A DNA stretch of 62,138 nucleotides from Firmicutes bacterium UBA5201 (GCA_002412775.1 DHVT01000004.1:1-62138), one strand, 5' to 3'. Counted from the stretch's first letter, positions 27,389 to 36,840 are shown. Program-made: numbers and translations. Notes: generated by a model from the letters alone, not told the origin.

Positions 27389-27445
27389 ATTATTCTCTCC
27401 TCAATCCTCTTTTCCCCAAACGAGTGGGGATATTCTGTCATACTA

Positions 27446-30400
27446 TCATATATTAACATAATCACTATGAAAACTATATATTTTTTCCACAAAATTTTCA
27501 AGGGCAATCAATTGTTGTTCTTTTTTTCTTAATCTGTTTGTAATTTTGAATTTCATAAGCGCAGGATTTCGCGCAATGAATTTGACGTTTTTAGAGTCGA
27601 ACTCCATGACTTTGCTTATGAAAAGCGGACTTATCGGCGCGTCAGCGATGAACTTCAATATGAAGTCCACACCATCTTCGGAAACTTCCTCAATGAACAT
27701 ATCCTCGCACAATGTTTTGATCAACGCGATGGAGATCAGGTTGCTGACAGATGTCGGCACTGTACCGAAACGGTCCTCAATCTCCTCGTAGACTGCATCT
27801 ACAGCGGCTCTGGAATCAATGGATGCGATCTTCTTGTAGATTTCGATCTTGATTTGATGGTTGTCGATGTATCCTTCCGGGATATAGGCATTGACGGCCA
27901 AATCGATTTTAGCCTGAATCCTTTCTTTGACATGTTCGCCTTTCTTGCGCATCATGCTCTCTTCAAGGAGTTTGACATACAGGTCATATCCTATCGCTTC
28001 CATATGCCCATGTTGTGCGGTCCCCAGCACATTGCCCGAACCTCTGATTTCCAGATCCCTCATTGCAATCTTGAATCCCGCGCCAAGTTCCGTGAACTCC
28101 TTGATGGCCTTCAGTCTTTTTTCCGCGACCTCATTCAAAACCTTGTTTTCCTGATAAAAGATGTAACAGTAAGCCAATCGATTGCTTCGGCCGACCCGTC
28201 CCCTCAATTGATAGAGTTGGGACAATCCCAAACGGTCTCCGTCATTAATGATGATGGTGTTCACATTGGAGATGTCCAGACCGGTTTCAATGATTGTCGT
28301 GCAAACCAGAACGTTGAAACTGTTGTTCATGAAATCAATCATGACTTTTTCCAGAGTGTGTTCGTTCATTTGACCGTGAGCGAACTGGACAGTCGCTTCG
28401 GGTACCAGTTCCTGTAGTTTGGCGGCCACCTGATCGATATCAGCCACTCTGTTATGGACGAAATAAATCTGTCCTCCCCTTTCGAGTTCACGTACTATCG
28501 ACTCTCTTACAAGGAGTTCATCAAATTCCACCACATAGGTCTGGATCGGATAACGGTCTTCGGGTGGATCTTCTATGACGCTCATATCCCGAATCCCAAT
28601 CATCGACATATGCAAGGTTCTGGGAATCGGTGTGGCAGAGAGTGTCAATACATCTATGTTTTCCTTCAAATGTTTGATTTTCTCTTTGTGTTTGACACCG
28701 AAACGCTGTTCCTCATCTATGACAAGAAGTCCCAAATCCTTGAATTTGACATCTTCAGAGAGCAGTCGATGTGTACCCACAACAACATCCACAACGCCAT
28801 TTTGAATATTCTTGATGATTTTCTCCTGTTCCGCTTTTGAACGGAACCTTGATATCATTTGTACATTGGCAGGATATTTTGAGAATCGTTCCACTATATT
28901 GTTATAATGCTGCTGTGCCAGAATCGTGGTCGGTACCAATATCGCCACTTGCTTCGAGTCCAATACAGCTTTGAAAGCCGCCCTGAGCGCAACTTCGGTC
29001 TTTCCATATCCCACATCGCCACAAAGTAGCCTTTCCATTGGCGCAGGTTTTTCCATATCCCGTTTGATTTCCTCGATGCATTTCAGTTGATCACCGGTTT
29101 CCTGATAGGGGAACATGGCTTCAAACTCTCGCTGCCAGTCGCTGTCACCAGAAAAGGCATAACCCTTCCTCGCTTTTCTAAGCGCATAGAGCTCAATCAG
29201 ATCGTCTGTCATGTCTTCAATGGCGTGTTTTGCTCTGGTCTTGGTGCGCTTCCATTCGGGTCCACCCAAACGGTTGAGCTTGACTTTGTCTTGATCGGTA
29301 CCGAGATATTTTTGAATCAAACCTGCACTTTCCACAGGAATATATAGATAGTCGTCTTTTGCGTATCTGATTTTCAGAAAATCTTTACGCGTCTGATCAA
29401 TCTTGACTTGCTCCACACCAAGATATTGTCCGACACCGTGACTTTCATGCACCACAAAATCACCGACCGACAATTCGGAAAAAGCTTTTATGACTTTCCC
29501 CTGCGCCGGTGGTTTCCTCGAAATCTTTCTTCCTTCACCAAACAATTCATTTTCTGTCAGCAGAACAGTCTTGAAAGTGTCAAAATAAAAACCTTGTCTT
29601 ATCGGGTGGACAAATACCACCGCTTGACCGCTGAGTACCTTATCATATTCTGCACCTGTACCCATAAGCACTTCAAAGTCATCCATGGTGCGTTTGAAAC
29701 GTTCCAGTCGATCCATAGTACTGAGTGCAATGAGTACGCGATAGCCTTTGACCTTCCATTTCACAATGTCTTGTGCGATCTGATCGTATTTGCCATAATA
29801 CTTGTTCATTTCTCGGGATGACATTTTTATGATTTGAGAAGGTTCGAAATAATCGACACGTTTGATCAACAATTCATCAAGGATCAAGTCCTGGTTTTTG
29901 AGACCGGAGATGATTTCATCAAAGGTGTGGATTCTTCCGTATTGTTCAGGAACCACTTCTCCACGTTCCAAATAATCGGCAAATTGTCTACCGTATTCGT
30001 CCACATATTGCTTTAGTCTTCCAGTGGTCTGGTTGTTGCCGATGATGCAGACAACCGGCGCATCGCATAGATCATATATGAAGTGCCCCTTATCGTAAAT
30101 CAGCGAAAAATATTTATCGATGTTTTCAACGTAAGTTCCCGTTTCAAGGTGCTCAATCATCTCATCGATTTTTTCACGTTTTTGGGCTTTGATTTTTCCT
30201 CTGATTGTATTCAATCGCTCAACAGTCTTTTCAATTAGTAAGTCTGAGAGTACCAATTCACTGCATGGAAACAGCTTTAGCACCTTCAGTTTTTCAATGG
30301 ATTTTTGATTTTCTATATCAAAAGTTCTTATGGAGTCCACTTCATCCCCAAAAAATTCTATCCGATGAGGTGTTTCATAGGTTGGTGAAAAGACATCCAA

Positions 30401-30925
30401 AATGCCGCCTCTGAGGCTATACTGACCTTTCGCCTCGACGATGTCCACCCGCTCGTATCCAAATTCAAAAAGTCTCTTTTGAACGGTTTCAAGCGGCATG
30501 TCCGTTTCCAGGTTCAAGTCAATGCTCTGTTCTATCCAATCCGCCCTAGAAGGATATTTGTAAGCAAGATTGTTGATGGACGTGAACAAAAGACCTTTTT
30601 CGGTTCGATCGAGCCTGATGAGCGCTTCCATACGTTCAAGTGAAACCTGATTCGAATGCGCGAAAGAATCGAACCAAACCATTTCTCGGCTCGGCAAATA
30701 GATGGCCTCATCGATTTCTTCAGCAGCCACCTTGGCTTTATTCTCGTCCTCAAAAAATACAATGACGTTGCGATTCAAATCAATCGCCAATTTTTGAAGT
30801 ACCCATTTCAGAGCAACCACATCGGAACCATGGATCAAAATCGGTGAAACTTTATCATTTAAACTTTTTTTGAGCGACTGGTATTCAGTTGAATGGTTGA
30901 ATAAATCAAGCATCAAATTCAGCAT
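27446..30925 (-). CDS. mfd: Transcription-repair coupling factor Mfd
   Basis: Displaces RNA polymerase stalled at DNA damage and recruits UvrA. The 1159 residues contain the UvrB-homology N terminus and the CarD-like RNA-polymerase-interaction domain with VGDFVVHESHGVGQYLG (about 495-560). RecG-like helicase motifs follow: GDVGYGKTEVALRA (Walker A), DEEQRFG (Walker B) and TPIPRTLHMSM, and then the C-terminal regulatory domain. AAGGGG precedes the first ATG. It follows pth by 12 bases; the small anti-sigma gene fin that separates them in Bacillus is absent. Confidence 0.98.
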   Translation of the reverse strand: MLNLMLDLFNHSTEYQSLKKSLNDKVSPILIHGSDVVALKWVLQKLAIDLNRNVIVFFEDENKAKVAAEEIDEAIYLPSREMVWFDSFAHSNQVSLERMEALIRLDRTEKGLLFTSINNLAYKYPSRADWIEQSIDLNLETDMPLETVQKRLFEFGYERVDIVEAKGQYSLRGGILDVFSPTYETPHRIEFFGDEVDSIRTFDIENQKSIEKLKVLKLFPCSELVLSDLLIEKTVERLNTIRGKIKAQKREKIDEMIEHLETGTYVENIDKYFSLIYDKGHFIYDLCDAPVVCIIGNNQTTGRLKQYVDEYGRQFADYLERGEVVPEQYGRIHTFDEIISGLKNQDLILDELLIKRVDYFEPSQIIKMSSREMNKYYGKYDQIAQDIVKWKVKGYRVLIALSTMDRLERFKRTMDDFEVLMGTGAEYDKVLSGQAVVFVHPIRQGFYFDTFKTVLLTENELFGEGRKISRKPPAQGKVIKAFSELSVGDFVVHESHGVGQYLGVEQVKIDQTRKDFLKIRYAKDDYLYIPVESAGLIQKYLGTDQDKVKLNRLGGPEWKRTKTRAKHAIEDMTDDLIELYALRKARKGYAFSGDSDWQREFEAMFPYQETGDQLKCIEEIKRDMEKPAPMERLLCGDVGYGKTEVALRAAFKAVLDSKQVAILVPTTILAQQHYNNIVERFSKYPANVQMISRFRSKAEQEKIIKNIQNGVVDVVVGTHRLLSEDVKFKDLGLLVIDEEQRFGVKHKEKIKHLKENIDVLTLSATPIPRTLHMSMIGIRDMSVIEDPPEDRYPIQTYVVEFDELLVRESIVRELERGGQIYFVHNRVADIDQVAAKLQELVPEATVQFAHGQMNEHTLEKVMIDFMNNSFNVLVCTTIIETGLDISNVNTIIINDGDRLGLSQLYQLRGRVGRSNRLAYCYIFYQENKVLNEVAEKRLKAIKEFTELGAGFKIAMRDLEIRGSGNVLGTAQHGHMEAIGYDLYVKLLEESMMRKKGEHVKERIQAKIDLAVNAYIPEGYIDNHQIKIEIYKKIASIDSRAAVDAVYEEIEDRFGTVPTSVSNLISIALIKTLCEDMFIEEVSEDGVDFILKFIADAPISPLFISKVMEFDSKNVKFIARNPALMKFKITNRLRKKEQQLIALENFVEKIYSFHSDYVNI

Positions 30926-30937
30926 ATGTCCCCTTCA

Positions 30938-31495
30938 TCAACCGTTGAACAGATTCATGGCACGGTCGGTTCCTTCTTTAATGATACACTCCACAGCTTC
31001 TGCGGATCTCTTTATGGAATCGGCGATATAAACAGTCTCTTCCGCATCGAATCTTTGAAGCACATAATCCTTAAGGGGTATTCGATCCGATTTCCCGATG
31101 CCGATTCGAACTCTTGGAAACTCGTCTTTGCCCAGTATATAGATGATATTGCGCATCCCGTTATGGGTTCCGGCACTGCCTTTTTTCCTGACCCTTATTT
31201 TCCCGAGATCGGTGTCCACATCGTCATAGATCACAATTAGACGGTCCATTGGCAACTTGTGGTATTCACAGATTCTGAACACGCTTTCCCCACTTAGATT
31301 CATGAAAGTTTGTGGTTTGACGAGCAAGACTTTTTCATCTCCGATCACACCTTCACCCACTACCGCCTTGTACTTGATTTTATTGATTTTGATCCCATGA
31401 TTCTTCCCGAGAAGATCCACGACATCAAACCCCACATTGTGGCGTGTTTTATTATAACGGCTGCCCGGGTTGCCCAGGCCGACAATAACATACAT
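30938..31495 (-). CDS. pth: Peptidyl-tRNA hydrolase
   Basis: Recycles peptidyl-tRNAs released from the ribosome. The 185 residues show GLGNPGSRYNKTRHNVGFDVVD at the N terminus (catalytic His in RHNVGF), VKPQTFMNLSG, and YDDVDTDLGKIRVRKKGSAGTHNG across two adjacent segments. AAGGAGTATATA precedes the ATG. An extended -10 promoter lies just upstream, next to the prs terminator. Confidence 0.97.
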   Translation of the reverse strand: MYVIVGLGNPGSRYNKTRHNVGFDVVDLLGKNHGIKINKIKYKAVVGEGVIGDEKVLLVKPQTFMNLSGESVFRICEYHKLPMDRLIVIYDDVDTDLGKIRVRKKGSAGTHNGMRNIIYILGKDEFPRVRIGIGKSDRIPLKDYVLQRFDAEETVYIADSIKRSAEAVECIIKEGTDRAMNLFNG

Positions 31496-31525
31496 TATAT
31501 ACTCCTTCAGCTTTTTTGCAAATCA

Positions 31526-31534
31526 ATTATACCA
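31526..31534 (-). promoter_or_regulatory. Extended -10 promoter of pth
   Basis: TGGTATAAT (31534-31526) on the minus strand carries the TGn extension and a perfect TATAAT. Its -35 region would fall inside the prs terminator stem, so the two signals overlap. Confidence 0.5.
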
Positions 31535-31574
31535 TAAAAAACGCTTAACAATCATTAAAATCGTTAAGCGTTTT
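31535..31574 (-). terminator. Terminator of glmU-prs
   Basis: Arms AAAACGCTTAAC (around 31538-31549) and GTTAAGCGTTTT (31563-31574) pair perfectly, with further AT pairing toward the loop and a U-rich end on the minus strand. It lies eight bases after the prs stop. Confidence 0.9.
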
Positions 31575-31581
31575 ATGCATC

Positions 31582-32538
31582 CTAGTTTTCAAACATTGTA
31601 CTGACAGAGTCGTTATTGAAAATTCTTCTGATGGCTTCCGCAAATATCGGTGCCACGGAGAGCATAGTCACATTCTCAAGTTTTCTGATCTCAGTGGATA
31701 GGTTGATCGTATCCAGTACCACGAGTTCCTTTATTTCCGAATTTTGGATTCTTTCTACTGCGGGTCCTGAGAAAACACCATGTGTGCAGCATGCGTATAC
31801 ATCCTTCGCGCCTAAATCTTTCAGAGCTTTTGCCGCATTGACTATTGTTCCGGCGGTGTCGATCATATCGTCAATCAAAATGACATTTTTACCCTTGATA
31901 TCGCCGATGATGTTCATAATCTCCGATACATTGGCTTCAGGTCTTCTCTTATCCACAATTGCGATAGGAGCGTCAAGCTTATAGGAGAAATCTCTGGATC
32001 TTGTGACGCTTCCCAAATCTGGAGCTACAACCACAAGGTCTGTTATGTTTTTTTGCTTGAAATATTCCGCCAAAATCGGAGCGCCTTTGAGGTGGTCCAC
32101 AGGGATATCGAAATAACCTTGAATCTGTGAAGCATGGAGGTCCATCGTAAGGACTCTGTCCGCACCTGCCGCAACAATAAGATTTGCAACAAGTTTTGCG
32201 GATATCGGATCTCTGGCTTTCGCTTTTCTGTCCTGTCTTGCATAACCATAGTAAGGAATCACCGCTGTGATTCTGCCCGCTGATGCTCTTTTAAGTGCGT
32301 CGATCATGATTAAAAGTTCCATCAGATAATCGTTGACTTTAGGCAATGAAAAGGACTGGACCACATAAACATCAACACCTCTGACACTTTCATTGATATT
32401 GACTGATATTTCACCGTCACTAAAGGTTTTCACAACACTGTCTCCGAGTGGCAATCCAAGTTCCCCACAGATCGCTCTTGCCAAGTCTTGATTCGCATTA
32501 CACGAAAAAACCTTTATTTTCCTTCCTCTTGTATGCAT
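31582..32538 (-). CDS. prs: Ribose-phosphate pyrophosphokinase
   Basis: Makes PRPP from ribose-5-phosphate and ATP for nucleotide, histidine and tryptophan synthesis. The 318 residues contain the ATP/catalytic loop YYGYARQDRK, the TMDLHASQIQGYFDIP segment and the PRPP loop VILIDDMIDTAGTI. GTAGGAGGATCTG precedes the ATG, nine bases after glmU, the standard Firmicutes order. PRPP is the effector of PurR, encoded two genes upstream. Confidence 0.98.
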   Translation of the reverse strand: MHTRGRKIKVFSCNANQDLARAICGELGLPLGDSVVKTFSDGEISVNINESVRGVDVYVVQSFSLPKVNDYLMELLIMIDALKRASAGRITAVIPYYGYARQDRKAKARDPISAKLVANLIVAAGADRVLTMDLHASQIQGYFDIPVDHLKGAPILAEYFKQKNITDLVVVAPDLGSVTRSRDFSYKLDAPIAIVDKRRPEANVSEIMNIIGDIKGKNVILIDDMIDTAGTIVNAAKALKDLGAKDVYACCTHGVFSGPAVERIQNSEIKELVVLDTINLSTEIRKLENVTMLSVAPIFAEAIRRIFNNDSVSTMFEN

Positions 32539-32547
32539 CAGATCCTC

Positions 32548-33918
32548 CTACTTCTTTTTTGAATATTTATTAGACCAATCGGTCTTGTTCACTTGTCTTT
32601 GTCTTGCTATCGCAAGCGCCTCACTTGGCACATCGTCCGTGATTGTCGATCCTGCCGCAATATAGGCTCCGCTTCCGATTTTGACCGGTGCGATCAGATT
32701 GCTGTTGCAACCTACAAACACATCATCTTCAATTTCAGTCAAATGTTTCTTCGAGCCATCATAGTTCACAAATACGACACCACATCCGAGATTCACATTT
32801 TTTCCGACTATGCCATCACCCACATAGGTCAAATGGGAAACCTTACTGTCATCGCCGATCGTGCTATTTTTAACTTCGACAAAATCTCCGATTTTGACAT
32901 TTTTACCGATCATTGAACCCGGTCGCAAATAAGCGTAAGGTCCGATGACACTTTTTTCTCCGACGTGTGATTGGATCAGTGTTGAATGTTTGATTCGAGC
33001 CTTTGAGTCCACAACGACATCAAGCAGGTCCGCGTTTGGTCCGATGAGACAATCCTCACCGATCACAGTCATCCCCTTCAACAATGTACCGGGATAAAGT
33101 GTGGTGTCTTGCCCTATGACAACATTCTTTTCTATATATGTCGTTGCTGGCGATACTATGGTCACCCCGGACATCATCCAATGCTTTAAAATCTTGTTTT
33201 GCATATACTGCTCAGCAAGGGACAATGAATATCTGTCGTTGACACCCATGAGTTCATCAGGATCCCCTGTGATGAAAGCGCCTATCCCATGACCGGCTCC
33301 TCTTATAATCTCAAAAACATCTGTCAAATAATACTCGCCTTGATTGTTTTCGTTTTTGAGTTTTCCAAGCGAGTCTTTAAGGAGCTCCGCTTTAAAAAGT
33401 CCAATTCCGGAATTGATTTCTGTCACTTTTCGTTCTTCATCCGTCGCATCTTTGTGTTCTACTATTTTAATGAATTCCTGATCTGAATTTCTTATGATTC
33501 TTCCATACCCTGTCGGATCGCTGAAATGTGTCGAGATAAGGCTCGCTCCATATGCATTTTTGCGATGGAATTCGACAAATGCCTCAAGAGTTTCCAGGGA
33601 AAGCAATGGAGCATCACCGAACAGTACGAGAATCTCGCCGCTGCTGATATATTGGTCGGCCATCATTACAGCATGTCCGGTTCCAAGTTGTTCCAATTGT
33701 TCGACGAAGATGATCTTTTCCTCTTTCAACACTTCTTTCACGGTCTCTTTGCCATGGCCCACAACACAGATTACTTTGTCACTTTGGACTGCATTTGCAA
33801 GATCGATGACATGCTTTACCATTGGTTGGCCGCTGACCTGATGCAATACCTTCGGCAACTTTGATTTCATTCTTTTACCATGACCTGCCGCTAAAATGAC
33901 AGTTGTTAAATTTTTCAT
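32548..33918 (-). CDS. glmU: Bifunctional UDP-GlcNAc pyrophosphorylase / GlcN-1-P acetyltransferase
   Basis: Makes UDP-GlcNAc for peptidoglycan in two steps. The 456 residues begin with the uridylyltransferase domain (VILAAGHGKRMKSKLPKVLH; LFGDAPLL). From about 250 onwards comes a left-handed beta-helix of hexapeptide repeats for acetyl transfer, ending in the GSGAYIAAGSTIT turn. GGGGAG precedes the ATG. It shares a transcript with prs. Confidence 0.97.
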   Translation of the reverse strand: MKNLTTVILAAGHGKRMKSKLPKVLHQVSGQPMVKHVIDLANAVQSDKVICVVGHGKETVKEVLKEEKIIFVEQLEQLGTGHAVMMADQYISSGEILVLFGDAPLLSLETLEAFVEFHRKNAYGASLISTHFSDPTGYGRIIRNSDQEFIKIVEHKDATDEERKVTEINSGIGLFKAELLKDSLGKLKNENNQGEYYLTDVFEIIRGAGHGIGAFITGDPDELMGVNDRYSLSLAEQYMQNKILKHWMMSGVTIVSPATTYIEKNVVIGQDTTLYPGTLLKGMTVIGEDCLIGPNADLLDVVVDSKARIKHSTLIQSHVGEKSVIGPYAYLRPGSMIGKNVKIGDFVEVKNSTIGDDSKVSHLTYVGDGIVGKNVNLGCGVVFVNYDGSKKHLTEIEDDVFVGCNSNLIAPVKIGSGAYIAAGSTITDDVPSEALAIARQRQVNKTDWSNKYSKKK

Positions 33919-33957
33919 GATTTCAACTCCCCGATCCTATGACTTTCAACACGCAAA

Positions 33958-33966
33958 ATTATATCA
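33958..33966 (-). promoter_or_regulatory. Extended -10 promoter of glmU
   Basis: TGATATAAT (33966-33958) on the minus strand, 40 bases before the glmU ATG. No good -35 box is visible at 17 bases; the TG extension could compensate. Confidence 0.45.
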
Positions 33967-34018
33967 CTTTTCATTCTAAAACAAAACAGCTAATACCAAA
34001 AATAGATTAAATGTTCGT

Positions 34019-34050
34019 AAAAAAAAGATCGTCCTCTGGGACAATCTTTT
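34019..34050 (-). terminator. Terminator of spoVG
   Basis: AAAAGATCGTCC (34023-34034) pairs with GGACAATCTTTT (34039-34050). The single non-complementary position is a G-U pair only in minus-strand RNA, and U residues follow on that strand. It lies 12 bases after the spoVG stop. Confidence 0.88.
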
Positions 34051-34062
34051 TATATCATGCTA

Positions 34063-34356
34063 TTATTCCTCAAAACTTGGTTCTTCAACCGGTACGTTTT
34101 TAGCTTTTTCGTATTCCTCAAATATGATATCCTGAATCATGGTTCTTGTTTCCTGATTGATCGGATGTGCAATATCCCTGTAATCCGCTTCCCCTACTTT
34201 ACGGCTTGGCATTGCGACAAAAAGACCATTTTGTCCCTCAATCACTTTAATATCATGTACAACAAACGCATCGTCGAAGGTTAATGAAACAACTGCTTTC
34301 ATTTTTCCTTCATCTTTTAGCTTTCTAATCCTGACGTCCGTGATATTCATTTGCAT
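34063..34356 (-). CDS. spoVG: SpoVG family RNA/DNA-binding regulator
   Basis: Small conserved nucleic-acid-binding regulator of virulence, division or development in Firmicutes. The 97 residues include NITDVRIRKLKDEGKMKAVV, FVVHDIKVIEG and FVAMPSRK near residue 50, then YRDIAHPIN. The family normally begins at the internal Met (residue 3), but GGGGG lies five bases from the first ATG, so that one is annotated. Upstream is a sigma-H-type promoter (34389-34417), as in Bacillus. Confidence 0.97.
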   Translation of the reverse strand: MQMNITDVRIRKLKDEGKMKAVVSLTFDDAFVVHDIKVIEGQNGLFVAMPSRKVGEADYRDIAHPINQETRTMIQDIIFEEYEKAKNVPVEEPSFEE

Positions 34357-34388
34357 ATTTTCCCCCTAACTTCTGCTGTATCTTTTAA

Positions 34389-34417
34389 TTATTCTATAAA
34401 GATACATTTTTTCCTTC
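34389..34417 (-). promoter_or_regulatory. Sigma-H-type promoter of spoVG
   Basis: On the minus strand GAAGGAAAA (34417-34409), 11 bases, ATAGAATAA (34397-34389). This fits the published sigma-H consensus RnAGGAWWW, 11-12 bases, RnnGAATWW at every defined position. The spoVG start codon is 32 bases downstream. The -10 region overlaps an imperfect GTATCTTT/AAAGATAC inverted repeat. Confidence 0.65.
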
Positions 34418-34449
34418 TTTTTTTGTTAAGTTTTTTTAATTTTTTAGAT

Positions 34450-35274
34450 TTATTCCAAATTTTCAAAATTAGGGTAGACCATAATGCGTTCTTCTGTATC
34501 GATACCTTCGTATCGAATCAAGGAAATATATCTCTCAACCAACTTTTGACTTGGTGTGATCGTGTCGAAAAGCACACATATTCCAGCGACTTTGCACTCC
34601 AGTTCACTGACGAGTTGCGTCATACCTTTGGCACTGCCACCCGCTTTCATGAAGTCATCCACAATAAGTATATTGGATCCTTTCTTTATGGCATTTTTGG
34701 AAATATACATGGTTTGAAGGTTCCCGGTAGATCCCGAGATATAATTGATGCTGAGTTTCGGTCCTTCGGTCACTTTGTTTTCGTGTCTGGCAATCACAAG
34801 TGGTACATTGAGACCTCTTGCTGTCATCATGGCGATCGGTATGCCTTTTGTCTCAACAGTCAGTACATAGTCCACTTTTTTGTCATCATCAGAATACCTT
34901 TCTGCGAAAATGTCACCGATTCCTTTGGTATATGTAGGATTATAGAGCACATCCGCCATATACAGGAATTTGCCGGGCATCACTCGTTCAGGTTTTCTCA
35001 TGTCTTCACAAATTTTTTCAATCAATGTTATCTTTTCGGTTTTGCCCATTGCAGGAACATATTTCGCTCCACCTGCAGCTCCCGCTATGGTGACGACTTT
35101 TCCAAGTGACAGTTCTTCCATGATCTTTTTTACGATGACCAAATCTTCACTAATGGTAGATTTCGCCGAGTCAAACAACTCAGTGAAATAATTCAATGTG
35201 TAAACCTTATTGGGTGAATCACATAGAATTTTAACGATTGCACCAATTCTCTCATTTCTTTTCAATTTACTCAC
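34450..35274 (-). CDS. purR: Purine operon repressor PurR (PRPP-responsive)
   Basis: Represses purine genes; PRPP releases it from DNA. An N-terminal winged helix (about 1-70, KLKRNERIGAIVKIL and SAKSTISEDLVIV) is fused to a type I phosphoribosyltransferase fold with the PRPP motif ILIVDDFMKAGGSAKG. The length of 274 fits the Bacillus-type protein. It is divergent from murC. yabJ, which follows purR in Bacillus, is absent and spoVG comes directly after it. Confidence 0.95.
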   Translation of the reverse strand: MSKLKRNERIGAIVKILCDSPNKVYTLNYFTELFDSAKSTISEDLVIVKKIMEELSLGKVVTIAGAAGGAKYVPAMGKTEKITLIEKICEDMRKPERVMPGKFLYMADVLYNPTYTKGIGDIFAERYSDDDKKVDYVLTVETKGIPIAMMTARGLNVPLVIARHENKVTEGPKLSINYISGSTGNLQTMYISKNAIKKGSNILIVDDFMKAGGSAKGMTQLVSELECKVAGICVLFDTITPSQKLVERYISLIRYEGIDTEERIMVYPNFENLE

Positions 35275-35376
35275 ACCATCACACTCCGAATATTCATATT
35301 GTATATTTTTATTTTATTCGCTTTTCTCCAATTCTTCAATACCCTTTCAACTTTTTCTTTAATGTTTTTCAAAATA

Positions 35377-35385
35377 TGGTATAAT
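35377..35385 (+). promoter_or_regulatory. Extended -10 promoter of murC
   Basis: TGGTATAAT on the plus strand, 35 bases before the murC ATG. A -35 box is poorly defined. The 145-base purR-murC gap also has to hold the purR promoter, which I cannot place with confidence. Confidence 0.5.
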
Positions 35386-35419
35386 CATAATGATTTTAAA
35401 AATAGTTAGGAGTCTGGAT

Positions 35420-36793
35420 ATGATTGATTTAAGCACGGTTAAGAACATTCATTTTATTGGGATAGGCGGTGTTAGCAACAGTGCGATCGCAGAAATTCTT
35501 TTGGCAGGCGGGTACCATGTCAGCGGGTCGGATCTTCATGCGTCGGACTTTTCGAACCATCTTTCCGATAGAGGAATCGAAGTATTTATAGGACATAGTG
35601 CCGATCATATTACCAATGCGGATCTTGTGGTGTACACTTCTGCTGTCGCAGACGACAATCCCGAACTGATAGCCGCCTCATCCAAGGGTATCCCTTGCCT
35701 CAGCCGTGCGGAAATGTTGGGTCAATTGATGCTCTCCTATAAGAATAGCATCGCTATTTCTGGAACACATGGAAAAACAACCACAACTTCCATGCTCACA
35801 CGTATGTTCAACGATTCTAAGTTTGACCCCACAGCACTTGTTGGAGGTTATTTCGAGGATATAAAGAGTAACGTTAAAATCGGTAAAAGCGACATGTTCA
35901 TAACAGAAGCATGCGAATATAAAGAAAATTTTCTGTCCTTTTTCCCTAAAATTGGGATAATACTAAATATCGATGAAGACCATCTCGATTATTTCAGGGA
36001 TCTTGACCATATAGTCAACGCCTTTGTCAAGTTTACCAAAAACATTCCCAAAGACGGTCTTTTGATCATAAATGGCGATGATTACAACGCAGGAAAAATC
36101 AAACCTTATTATAAAGGCAAACTCAAAACGTTCGGTTTGTCGGACACTTGTGATTACATCGCGAGAAATGTCACCTATAACAATCTCGGTTGCGCATCTT
36201 TTGACATCTTTAATGGAGAAAAAAGAATCGCCTTCATCGATCTCAAAGTTCCCGGCCAACATAACGTTTATAACGCTATGGCCGCTTTTGTCGCAGGACT
36301 TCAGTTCACATCGGACGTATCGCTGCTTCAATCCAGATTAAGCAGTTTTAAGAATGCCAACAGACGATTTGAGTATGTGGGAAAAATGGATGGTTATACA
36401 ATCATAGACGATTATGCCCATCATCCCAATGAAATAAGAGCGACACTGGACGCAGCTGCAAGAATTGAGGGCATCCAAAAAATTATATGTATTTTCCAGC
36501 CGCATACCTATTCTAGAACGAAAGAGTTGCTGCATGGTTTTTCCGGAGCTTTCGGACAAGCCAGCGAAGTGGTCTTATGCGATATCTACGCTGCAAGAGA
36601 AGTCGATCCGGGAGACATACATTCCAAAGACCTTATGAAAGCTCTGGTCAAAGAAGGGATCGAAGCCATTCACTTTGATAACTTCGCAGCCATCGCCAAT
36701 TATATCCACACCCATGCAAAACCAGGAGATCTGGTCATCACAATGGGTGCTGGAGATGTAACGGAAATCGGGAAAATGATTCTTAAACAGTAA
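35420..36793 (+). CDS. murC: UDP-N-acetylmuramate--L-alanine ligase
   Basis: Adds L-Ala to UDP-MurNAc in the cytoplasm, the first amino-acid step of peptidoglycan synthesis. The 457 residues (from the ATG at 35420, seven bases after TTAGGAG) show IHFIGIGGVSNSAIAEIL, the ATP loop SGTHGKTTTTSM, NIDEDHLDYF and a C-terminal YAHHPNEIRATL domain. A 10-residue upstream extension in the open frame lacks a ribosome site. It is one of few plus-strand genes and is transcribed alone. Confidence 0.97.
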   Translation: MIDLSTVKNIHFIGIGGVSNSAIAEILLAGGYHVSGSDLHASDFSNHLSDRGIEVFIGHSADHITNADLVVYTSAVADDNPELIAASSKGIPCLSRAEMLGQLMLSYKNSIAISGTHGKTTTTSMLTRMFNDSKFDPTALVGGYFEDIKSNVKIGKSDMFITEACEYKENFLSFFPKIGIILNIDEDHLDYFRDLDHIVNAFVKFTKNIPKDGLLIINGDDYNAGKIKPYYKGKLKTFGLSDTCDYIARNVTYNNLGCASFDIFNGEKRIAFIDLKVPGQHNVYNAMAAFVAGLQFTSDVSLLQSRLSSFKNANRRFEYVGKMDGYTIIDDYAHHPNEIRATLDAAARIEGIQKIICIFQPHTYSRTKELLHGFSGAFGQASEVVLCDIYAAREVDPGDIHSKDLMKALVKEGIEAIHFDNFAAIANYIHTHAKPGDLVITMGAGDVTEIGKMILKQ

Positions 36794-36801
36794 TAAAAGA
36801 C

Positions 36802-36832
36802 AAAAAAATGCTGATAATCAGCATTTTTTTTT
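36802..36832 (+). terminator. Bidirectional terminator between murC and the LCP gene
   Basis: AAAAAAATGCTGAT and the mirrored ATCAGCATTTTTTT form a perfect stem with A and T runs on both sides. It would terminate murC on the plus strand and the convergent LCP gene on the minus strand. Confidence 0.9.
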
Positions 36833-36840
36833 GTTTTTTT

